DNA of 7,403 bases. Source: Oceanospirillaceae bacterium. GTDB lineage: Bacteria; Pseudomonadota; Gammaproteobacteria; Pseudomonadales; Balneatricaceae. The notes under the pieces were generated by a model, which worked only from the letters and a program-made list of their open reading frames with translations, was not told the DNA's origin and searched no databases. Both the position numbers and the translations under genes were made by a program. The DNA is taken from NCBI GenBank assembly GCA_003523085.1, contig DPHD01000086.1, positions 7,844 through 15,246 of the forward strand, written 5' to 3'. Positions 1 through 5,504 of the stretch are shown here, in pieces (the stretch's first letter is position 1; each line of letters starts with the position of its first letter).

Positions 1-10
1 TGATCCTCCT

Positions 11-98
11 CGTCATCCCGGACTTGATCCGGGATCTCTTCGCACTCGGGAGATTCTGACCTTCGTCAGAATGACGTCAAGCGGGTGTCAGGATGACG
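11..98. repeat. Nested palindromic dispersed-repeat-type element
   Basis: The segment begins with CGTCATCC (11-18) and ends with its exact inverse complement GGATGACG (91-98). A second, inner inverse end ATGACG lies at 71-76. Inside are two perfect hairpins: an 8-bp stem at 15-22/28-35 with loop CTTGA, and an 8-bp stem at 53-60/65-72 with loop CTTC. A 5-bp pairing (34-38 with 50-54) links them. This build (CGTCATcccgga...tcagaATGACG) resembles short palindromic repeats scattered between genes in many proteobacteria. It encodes nothing. It may act as an mRNA 3'-end structure for the leftward oxygenase transcript. Only one copy is in the window, so its dispersed nature is inferred from resemblance. 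The element overlaps the last codons of the oxygenase gene. Confidence 0.7.
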
Positions 99-1068
99 CA
101 GGCAAGGGAAACCCATTGCGGCCAGGGAACTCAGGTGCCAATGGTCGTGCATTGGGCATCTTTAACCAGAGCCGCAACAATTTACGGCGTTGGTCTGGCG
201 CTGTATGGTCGTCAAAGCTGGTACGAGAGTGGAGTACAAGGTAGTTATTAGCAAACTGCATATCGCCAGGCTCTAGCATCATGTCTAAGCGCATCTCCTG
301 CTGCAACATAATCTGGTCAAACAGATCCAAGGCCTCACGCTCTACTTGGCATAAGGGCTGGTTCATCATCTCGTGGCCCAATTCTATGTATTGCCGTAAA
401 TAACGACAGCTGAGTTTACCTTGGTGGTAGCTGAACAGAGGCGAGGGAGTCGGCAGGTCCTTGCCTAAGTGAGCATAGTGGTAGGTTTTGTAATACAAAC
501 CTAAGTATTCGGGATGTTGGCTGAGTAGTTGGTTGTATATAGCGGCCACGCTCACCAAGCTGCTCAGGCCACCACGTTTGGCCTTGCGTAGGCACAAAAG
601 CCCAACCACGTCAGACGGATCTGTGTGGTAGGGCAGGTAAAGGTTGGTTTCGTAGACGCGGGTTTGTTTATCATTGGGGTCGCCGATATTTTCCACGCCG
701 CCGAGTATGTCTCCCCTTGGGTTCTGAGCCACGGGAATACCTAAATGCAGTCCAATACCATAATAAATAGTATGTGCTTGGTCTTCAGAGTAGTCGTCAA
801 GCGGTAGGCCGCGTAATAAAAAGAAGCCGCGGCCATCCTCTAACTCATTGGCAAGCCGAGTTAATTTGGCGCCAAATTGTGCCAGTGGAAAGTCCGCTTG
901 GTTGAACTTAGGATAGCTTCGTCCCGCGTTACTCAGCGCACTTAAGGCACTATTTATATCGGCTACATCTTGCTGTGAAAGATGGTGGATATAGCTGTGG
1001 TCGTTGTTGTAATCTTTGGCCGTCCAGGCAGAGGGCCCGGTAATGGGTTGCTTAAGAATTGTGCTCAT
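88..1068 (-). CDS. TauD/TfdA-family Fe(II)/2-oxoglutarate-dependent oxygenase
   Basis: A 326-residue cytoplasmic protein with no signal peptide or membrane segment. It has the TauD/TfdA layout: the facial-triad motif HTD (H148, D150), the distal histidine H280 in NNYLVLHSRTSFD, and an arginine-rich stretch RRKLLRLWL (294-302), where R299 or R295 would hold 2-oxoglutarate. The family couples oxidative decarboxylation of 2-oxoglutarate to hydroxylation of an organic substrate, often an amino acid, sulfonate or phenoxyacid; the substrate here cannot be read from sequence. Length fits the larger TauD-like members. The ATG at 1066-1068 has only a distant AAGG (complement of 1079-1082) as a ribosome site. 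The gene follows the LysR gene on the same strand after 101 bp, so it may be co-transcribed with it or have its own promoter there. Its final Ser-Ser codons and stop lie in the palindromic element at the window's left end. Confidence 0.88.
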   Translation of the reverse strand: MSTILKQPITGPSAWTAKDYNNDHSYIHHLSQQDVADINSALSALSNAGRSYPKFNQADFPLAQFGAKLTRLANELEDGRGFFLLRGLPLDDYSEDQAHTIYYGIGLHLGIPVAQNPRGDILGGVENIGDPNDKQTRVYETNLYLPYHTDPSDVVGLLCLRKAKRGGLSSLVSVAAIYNQLLSQHPEYLGLYYKTYHYAHLGKDLPTPSPLFSYHQGKLSCRYLRQYIELGHEMMNQPLCQVEREALDLFDQIMLQQEMRLDMMLEPGDMQFANNYLVLHSRTSFDDHTAPDQRRKLLRLWLKMPNARPLAPEFPGRNGFPLPASS

Positions 1069-1147
1069 GTGCTGCTGGCCTTATACGGTGGAGCTTTATT
1101 GCATGCTAGCAAAAATAATTTGGCACCGACACACTACATTTATATTG

Positions 1148-1164
1148 GGTATTATTACAATACC
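1148..1164. promoter_or_regulatory. Inverted repeat with LysR-box geometry upstream of the oxygenase gene
   Basis: GGTATT-N5-AATACC is a perfect 6-bp inverted repeat that contains a T-N11-A pair (T1150, A1162), the geometry of LysR-type binding sites. It lies between the LysR gene's stop and the oxygenase start, about 80 bp upstream of that start. A TATAAA hexamer (complement of 1139-1144) lies just downstream in the leftward direction and could be a -10 box, but no convincing -35 is visible. The half-site differs from the ATAGC repeats in the divergent region. It could instead be a weak mRNA hairpin; read leftward it has no T-run after it, so it is not a standard terminator. Confidence 0.35.
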
Positions 1165-1169
1165 TTCTA

Positions 1170-2111
1170 CTAGTAAGTTGCCGACATTGCAGACACGGTT
1201 TTGCGTAGCATAGCGACGAAAAGTTGTTCGGCAATAGGTAGTGGTTGGTTGTCTTGGGTGACTAAATAAACCTTGCTCATTAACAATTCGGAGTAAGGCG
1301 GAAGTTGCCACAACTGCTGTTGCTCTATATAGGCACGCGAGCCCTCCATCGTCAGGGCACCAAACCCCACGCCAGCGATAATGAGGCGCCGAACTTCTTC
1401 TTCGTTTGAGGAAATTGCCACCAGCTTGCCCCAACACTGGTGCTCGGCTCTAAACTGCGCCACACAACTTAACCCTTCGCCCGGCTGATCACTTTCGAAG
1501 GACACGTAATCTAAACCTTTAAGGGTTGATAAAGGGGTGTCTTTTTGTTGATACAACGGATGACTAGGTCCACAAAAGAAGGCGAGCCGCTCATGACCAA
1601 TTAACTCACACCAAAGACCCGTTTGATTAATTGATTTATTACTCAAACCAATACGAGTGTGACCTAAGGCCACGTTTGTGATGATTTGCGCACTAGGTTG
1701 GGTATTGATGCTTAGTAACACGTTAGGGTATTGCCGGTGAAAGTCGGTGAGTGTTTGGTCAAGGGCAGGGCAATGAAGGTGGCTGGCTATTTGGATATCT
1801 ACCTCGCCATGCAACTGTTCTTCTTGGCCGACAAAGTGATCGGCCATGTGGTTCAAAATATCGCCCACGGAAGAGGCGTATTCGTACACCAGCAAACCTT
1901 GATTGGTGAGGCTGAACTGGCCCTTTTTACGTTCTATAAGGCGCAAGTTGAGTTCATTTTCAAGACGCTTGAGTGCGTTACTTATACTTGGCTGGCTGAG
2001 GCTGAGCCTGCGTGCGGCACCGGTAATGCTGCTCTCTTCTACAATAACTAAGAATGTGTAGAGTAAGTTCCAGTCGAGATTACGTAATAAGCGTTGGTTA
2101 GGGGTCATCAT
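1170..2111 (-). CDS. LysR-type transcriptional regulator (candidate regulator of the D-glutamate operon)
   Basis: A 313-residue protein of standard LysR length. The N-terminal winged helix-turn-helix covers about residues 14-73, with the typical SSITGAARRLSLSQPSISNALKRLE recognition region shown here in parts: SSITGAARRLSL (27-38) then SQPSISNALKRLE (39-51). A linker helix and a periplasmic-binding-protein-like effector domain follow (about 95-300). The gene diverges from the transporter/dgcN/dgcA operon across 129 bp, the classic arrangement for a LysR protein activating its neighbour and repressing itself; perfect ATAGC-based dyads lie in that gap. From memory, a LysR-type protein called DgcR has been described as the D-glutamate-responsive activator in Pseudoalteromonas, but identity with it cannot be shown here, so no symbol is given. 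Two adjacent ATG codons (2109-2111 and 2106-2108) could each start it; the GAAG (complement of 2116-2119) suits either. The stop is TAG at 1170-1172. Confidence 0.92.
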   Translation of the reverse strand: MMTPNQRLLRNLDWNLLYTFLVIVEESSITGAARRLSLSQPSISNALKRLENELNLRLIERKKGQFSLTNQGLLVYEYASSVGDILNHMADHFVGQEEQLHGEVDIQIASHLHCPALDQTLTDFHRQYPNVLLSINTQPSAQIITNVALGHTRIGLSNKSINQTGLWCELIGHERLAFFCGPSHPLYQQKDTPLSTLKGLDYVSFESDQPGEGLSCVAQFRAEHQCWGKLVAISSNEEEVRRLIIAGVGFGALTMEGSRAYIEQQQLWQLPPYSELLMSKVYLVTQDNQPLPIAEQLFVAMLRKTVSAMSATY

Positions 2112-2125
2112 GGGTCTTCACTCAC

Positions 2126-2153
2126 ATTATTTAACATAGCCATTAGCTATCAA
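2126..2153 (-). promoter_or_regulatory. Putative sigma-70 promoter of the LysR gene
   Basis: Read leftward, TTGATA (complement of 2148-2153) and AATAAT (complement of 2126-2131) are separated by 16 bp. Each matches the sigma-70 consensus at five of six positions. Transcription would start near 2119, giving a very short leader of about 8 bases before the ATG at 2111. The ATAGC operator half-sites lie across the spacer and the -35 box, so bound regulator would block this promoter, consistent with autorepression. The short leader is the main doubt. Confidence 0.45.
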
Positions 2154-2157
2154 TAGC
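2136..2157. promoter_or_regulatory. LysR-type operator with three ATAGC half-sites
   Basis: ATAGC (2136-2140), GCTAT (2146-2150) and ATAGC (2153-2157) form two overlapping perfect inverted repeats: ATAGC-N5-GCTAT and GCTAT-N2-ATAGC. The first contains T-N11-A (T2137, A2149), the hallmark of a LysR recognition site. If the transporter operon starts near 2208, the dyad centre (2143) sits at about -65, the usual position of the high-affinity LysR site. The third half-site may serve a second bound dimer. Four ATA units follow (2158-2169), an A/T-rich stretch that could favour bending. Confidence 0.62.
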
Positions 2158-2172
2158 ATAATAATAATACAT

Positions 2173-2201
2173 TAGGTAAATGAAAAGAATCCATAGATAC
2201 T
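2173..2201 (+). promoter_or_regulatory. Putative activator-dependent promoter of the transporter/dgcN/dgcA operon
   Basis: GATACT (2196-2201) matches four of six positions of the -10 consensus. At 17 bp spacing the -35 position reads TAGGTA (2173-2178), only three of six. A poor -35 is expected for a promoter that needs a LysR activator, and the ATAGC operator is correctly spaced upstream. AAGAAT (2185-2190) is an alternative -10. The assignment is tentative. Confidence 0.3.
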
Positions 2202-2240
2202 GCGCCTTCGAACCACAATAAAAATTTGTAAGGAAAAATT

Positions 2241-3020
2241 ATGTATAACAAAATCCGTACGATGGCTGTTTCAGCCCTGTTTTGTTTGTTGCCAATCAGC
2301 CAAGCGTCGGCCGCCGACATACGTATCGGTACCGAAGGTGCCTACCCTCCATTTAACTTCTATACCGCCGACGGCAAGCTGGCTGGCTTTGATGTTGAAA
2401 TTGGCGAAGCCTTATGTGCTCAAATGAAAAAAGACTGTAGCTTTGTGGCGCAAGACTGGGATGGAATTATTCCCGCGTTGTTGGCCAACAAGTACGATGT
2501 TATTTTGGCGTCTATGTTTATTACCGATAAACGCAAAAAGATGGTTGATTTCACCGACCCTTATCAAATGGCAGCCATGACTTTTGTAGTGGATAAACAC
2601 TCGGCTCTGTCTAAATTTGATGACCAGACCATGGACGGCATGGCCATTGGTGCGCAAGGATCTACAACCCAAGCCGATTACCTTGAAGCCCTATTTCCTA
2701 ACGCCGATTTACGTTTTTACCCCACCCAAGATGCGGTTAATTTGGATCTAGCATCCGGTCGTTTGGACGCCCAGGTGGGTGACTTATTGCCAATGCTTGA
2801 GTGGATTGAAAAAACCGATGACGGTAGTTGCTGTAAGTTGGCAGGTGAGCCCATTACTGACCCCACTTACGTAGGCGATGGTGTGGGTATGGCGGTACGC
2901 CAAGAGGATGATGTATTAAGGGTCGATCTTAACAAAGCCTTGGCTGCAATCATTGCCAATGGCACCTATCAGGCGATTAATGACAAATACTTCAGCCTTA
3001 ATCTTTTGACTTTAAAGTAG
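2241..3020 (+). CDS. Periplasmic amino-acid-binding protein of an ABC importer (HisJ/ArgT-like)
   Basis: A 259-residue secreted protein. Residues 1-24 form a Sec signal peptide: basic start, hydrophobic core, AxA site (Ala-Ser-Ala at 22-24), with the mature protein starting near A25. Family marks of polar-amino-acid binding proteins follow: TEGAYPPFN (31-39), GFDVEIGEALC (49-59), DWDGIIPALL (72-81), the carboxylate-binding arginine R98 in TDKRKK, and VGD (179-181), where D181 is the likely amino-group ligand. C59 and C66 have the seven-residue spacing of the HisJ/LAO disulfide. A binding protein of this class captures a free alpha-amino acid; whether L- or D-form, acidic or basic, cannot be read here. 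A ribosome site AAGGA (2230-2234) lies 6 bases before the ATG. First gene of the rightward operon, so the imported ligand is probably the inducer or the substrate for the downstream enzymes. Confidence 0.92.
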   Translation: MYNKIRTMAVSALFCLLPISQASAADIRIGTEGAYPPFNFYTADGKLAGFDVEIGEALCAQMKKDCSFVAQDWDGIIPALLANKYDVILASMFITDKRKKMVDFTDPYQMAAMTFVVDKHSALSKFDDQTMDGMAIGAQGSTTQADYLEALFPNADLRFYPTQDAVNLDLASGRLDAQVGDLLPMLEWIEKTDDGSCCKLAGEPITDPTYVGDGVGMAVRQEDDVLRVDLNKALAAIIANGTYQAINDKYFSLNLLTLK

Positions 3021-3038
3021 CAAAGGCGAGTAAGGGCA

Positions 3039-3752
3039 ATGCAATGGTTAAACTACTTTGCCTTTGGCGACACGGGTTGGGGCGATGAGCTACTCAGTGG
3101 TTTACTAGTTACCCTGAGTTTGGCTTTTTGTGCCCTGCCCTTAGGTTTAGGCTTGGGCATCACGGTGGCTGCGGCGGCCATGGCGCAAGGGTCTTGGCCT
3201 AAACGAGTAGCTGCGGTATTTACTACGGTGATCCGCGGCTTGCCTGAGCTGCTCACCTTATTCATTATTTATCATGGTGTGGGTTTAGCCTTAAATCAGG
3301 GTGTGAACGCCCTTTGGCCTGACTTTGGTTATATTGAATTTAGCCCATTTATTGCCGGCACTATTGCCTTGGGTTTGGTGTTTTCAGGTTATTCAGCCGA
3401 GGTGTTTCGTGGCGCGTGGTTGGCTACTGATAAAGGGCAACGAGAAGCGGCCTTAGCTCTAGGCTTGAATAAAGTCCTAGTCTTTCGTTTAGTGGAATTG
3501 CCACAGATTACGCGTTTGGCGCTGCCGGGGCTGGGTAACCTTTGGATCAATCTAGTGAAAGATACGGCCTTAGTCTCCATTATTGCCTTGGATGACCTCA
3601 TGCGCATGGCCAATGTAGCCGTGGGCTCCACTAAAAAACCCTTCGTGTTTTTTCTCGCTGTGTGTCTGGTGTATTGGTTAGTTTGTATGGTTTTTGAGTG
3701 GTGCATCGCTAAACTTGAACAGCGTGCCAACCGTGGCATTCACACCTTTTGA
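3039..3752 (+). CDS. ABC amino-acid transporter permease, HisQ-like
   Basis: A 237-residue inner-membrane protein with several hydrophobic segments (about 18-45, 58-84, 103-125, 165-185 and 203-222). It carries the family motif RGLPELL (66-72) and the EAA loop that docks the ATPase: E136-A137-A138, G142 and LP at 154-155. It should pair with the next gene's product to form the channel for the amino acid delivered by the binding protein. It starts 18 bases after the previous stop. The ribosome site is mediocre: AAGGG at 3032-3036 is too close to the ATG, and AAGG at 3023-3026 rather far. The intact EAA loop shows that an ATP-binding subunit is needed, yet none is encoded nearby. It resembles HisQ more than GlnP in size and layout. 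Confidence 0.92.
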   Translation: MQWLNYFAFGDTGWGDELLSGLLVTLSLAFCALPLGLGLGITVAAAAMAQGSWPKRVAAVFTTVIRGLPELLTLFIIYHGVGLALNQGVNALWPDFGYIEFSPFIAGTIALGLVFSGYSAEVFRGAWLATDKGQREAALALGLNKVLVFRLVELPQITRLALPGLGNLWINLVKDTALVSIIALDDLMRMANVAVGSTKKPFVFFLAVCLVYWLVCMVFEWCIAKLEQRANRGIHTF

Positions 3753-3770
3753 TAACGGGTTGCATAATGT

Positions 3771-4454
3771 ATGTTTGATCTAGTGCTAAATTACAGTGAC
3801 AAGCTGCTAGCAGGTGCTGCGATGACCTTGCAGCTAACGTTAGTGTCTGTGTCGTTGGCGGCGCTGATGGCGTTACCTTTGGCATTGGTGCGGCGTCAAC
3901 CGCATACACTCATGCGTTATCCCATACGGCTTTATGTGTCTTTTTTTCGGGGTACGCCGTTAATAGCGCAACTATTTCTAGTTTACTACGGGTCTGGTCA
4001 GTTTCGTCATGAGCTGTCTGACTTAGGCCTTTGGTGGCTGTTTCGAGACCCGCTTTATTGTGCGCTGCTTACTTTTACCCTTAATTCAGCGGCCTATCAG
4101 ATAGAAATATTACGTGGTGCCCTAAATGCAGTGCCAAAGGGAGAAGTTGAAGCAGGCCGTGCTGTGGGCATGAAGGCGCACCTGTTGTACCGGCGTATCA
4201 TCTTACCCCATGCTTATCGTATTGCCTTTCCTGCATTGGGCAATGAAGTTATTTTGATGATGAAAGGTGGTGCCATTGCCAGTGTGATCACCATTTTAGA
4301 CCTTATGGGTCAGACTAAACGCGTATTTGCCCAAACATTTGATGTCAGTGTTTATCTATGGGCAGCCGTGATCTATTTAGTGATGACGAGTGTTTTTGTT
4401 TGGCTGTGGCGCAAGGCAGAATGTAGACTAAGTCGCCATTTGTATCGCATTTAG
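3771..4454 (+). CDS. ABC amino-acid transporter permease, HisM-like
   Basis: A 227-residue inner-membrane protein with hydrophobic segments at about 12-40, 62-74, 92-112, 158-180 and 194-214. Residues 59-63 read FRGTP, the motif of this permease class, and the EAA loop is intact: E127-A128-G129, G133 and LP at 145-146. It is the second half of the heterodimeric channel with the HisQ-like protein. It starts 18 bases after that gene's stop. Only a weak GGGT (3757-3760) resembles a ribosome site, so translation may depend on coupling to the upstream gene. In His/Arg operons the ATPase gene usually comes next; here that place is taken by an enzyme of D-glutamate use. Confidence 0.92.
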   Translation: MFDLVLNYSDKLLAGAAMTLQLTLVSVSLAALMALPLALVRRQPHTLMRYPIRLYVSFFRGTPLIAQLFLVYYGSGQFRHELSDLGLWWLFRDPLYCALLTFTLNSAAYQIEILRGALNAVPKGEVEAGRAVGMKAHLLYRRIILPHAYRIAFPALGNEVILMMKGGAIASVITILDLMGQTKRVFAQTFDVSVYLWAAVIYLVMTSVFVWLWRKAECRLSRHLYRI

Positions 4455-4477
4455 TCGCCCATTATTGTTTATTTACC

Positions 4478-4490
4478 AAAGGAATTAGTT
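4478..4490 (+). promoter_or_regulatory. Strong ribosome binding site of dgcN
   Basis: AAAGGA at 4478-4483 stands 7 bases before the ATG at 4491. It is the best ribosome site inside the operon and fixes the dgcN start. It suggests that the two enzymes are translated independently of the weakly initiated permeases. The 36-base gap before dgcN shows no convincing promoter or terminator. Confidence 0.6.
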
Positions 4491-5504
4491 ATGTCTCAAT
4501 TGCAATTGGCTGCACCTTACCTTGTGTTTTTGGGTGACGCAGAAGACTTTTTAATGGCCAAAGTCGCCAAAGGGATGGTGCATTGGCGTCCGGAAAAATG
4601 TATTGCGCAAATGCGTTTGCCCAGCGCTAAAGTTGACCTAGGTTTACCCGATATGGACATGCAACAAGCCGTAGCAGCTGGCGCTAAGACATTTATTCTT
4701 GGGCTAGCACCAATGGGCGGGACCTTGCCAGACAGCTGGCTGCCTATCCTAGAACAAGCCATGCAAGCGGGGCTCGATATTGCCTCAGGGCTTCATGTTC
4801 GACTCAATCAAATAGACCGCTTGGTTAAAGCGGCCCAAGCAAGTGGGCAAAAAATGGTTGACGTAAGGCAACCATCCACTGAGTTTGAGTGTGGTTCCGG
4901 CGCACCTCGCACGGGCAAGCGTTTATTAACAGTGGGAAGTGACTGCTGTGTAGGGAAAATGTTCACCACCCTCGCCATTCACAAAGAAATGCAGCGCCGT
5001 AATATAGCCGCTACCTTTAGGGCCACAGGTCAGACCGGTATTTTAATTGAAGGTTCAGGCATTCCGGTAGATGCCATCGTGTCCGACTTTATCGCAGGGG
5101 CAGTAGAGCAATTATGCCCAGATAACCACGCCGACCATTGGGATATAATCGAAGGGCAAGGATCACTATTCCACCCAGCTTATGCGGGTGTGAGTTTAGG
5201 CTTGCTACATGGTGCTCAGGCCGACGCACTGGTGCTTTGTCATGAGGCTGGGCGTGAACAAATGGACGAACTGGTCGGTTATCCAGTGGTGGATTTCGAT
5301 ACCCTTATCGAGACTAACCTCAATCATGGCCGCTTAACCAACCCAAACCAATATTTGGCAGGCATCGCCCTTAATACCAGTGCCATGAATGAAGCAGAGG
5401 CATTAGCAGAAATAGCCCGCTATGAAACTCAGTATGGTGTACCGGTGGTTGATCCCGTACGTACGGGTGTGGCTAAAATCGTTGACGTGTTGGAGACCTA
5501 TTAA
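4491..5504 (+). CDS. dgcN: DgcN-like D-glutamate N-acetyltransferase (DUF1611 P-loop protein)
   Basis: A 337-residue cytoplasmic protein with the two-part DUF1611 build: an N-terminal Rossmann-like domain (about 1-125) and a C-terminal P-loop domain (about 140-337). The Walker A-like loop is GSDCCVGKM (149-157; K156), followed by the conserved RATGQTGILIEGSG (177-190) and IIEGQGSLFHPAY (219-231). From memory of published work, DgcN proteins of this family transfer an acetyl group to D-glutamate to make N-acetyl-D-glutamate, although the fold looks like that of a nucleotide-binding protein. Its placement directly before an enolase-superfamily epimerase, overlapping it by one base, is the diagnostic context. 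DUF1611 also contains proteins of other or unknown function, so the substrate rests on the pairing. The product would pass straight to DgcA. Length is normal and no key residue appears lost. Confidence 0.85.
   Translation: MSQLQLAAPYLVFLGDAEDFLMAKVAKGMVHWRPEKCIAQMRLPSAKVDLGLPDMDMQQAVAAGAKTFILGLAPMGGTLPDSWLPILEQAMQAGLDIASGLHVRLNQIDRLVKAAQASGQKMVDVRQPSTEFECGSGAPRTGKRLLTVGSDCCVGKMFTTLAIHKEMQRRNIAATFRATGQTGILIEGSGIPVDAIVSDFIAGAVEQLCPDNHADHWDIIEGQGSLFHPAYAGVSLGLLHGAQADALVLCHEAGREQMDELVGYPVVDFDTLIETNLNHGRLTNPNQYLAGIALNTSAMNEAEALAEIARYETQYGVPVVDPVRTGVAKIVDVLETY

Noticed and set aside
11..98. Insertion sequence or CRISPR remnant
   Set aside because: There is no transposase, no target-site duplication and no regular repeat-spacer series; it is better read as a small palindromic repeat.
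982..1213. Two short plus-strand open frames (63 and 65 codons) over the oxygenase start region
   Set aside because: They run antisense across the oxygenase 5' end and the intergenic gap, have no ribosome site and show low-complexity translations.
1096..1437. 113-codon minus-strand open frame
   Set aside because: It lies in another frame of the LysR gene's 3' part and its translation shows no family signature; the LysR frame is intact through this stretch.
3053..3739. Minus-strand open frames opposite the HisQ-like permease
   Set aside because: They are antisense to a clear membrane protein gene and give basic, serine/alanine-rich shadow translations.
4932..4965. DgcN P-loop as the missing ABC ATPase
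   Set aside because: The protein has no ABC signature (LSGGQ-type), no Walker B of ABC type and an overall DUF1611 layout, so it cannot be the transporter ATPase.
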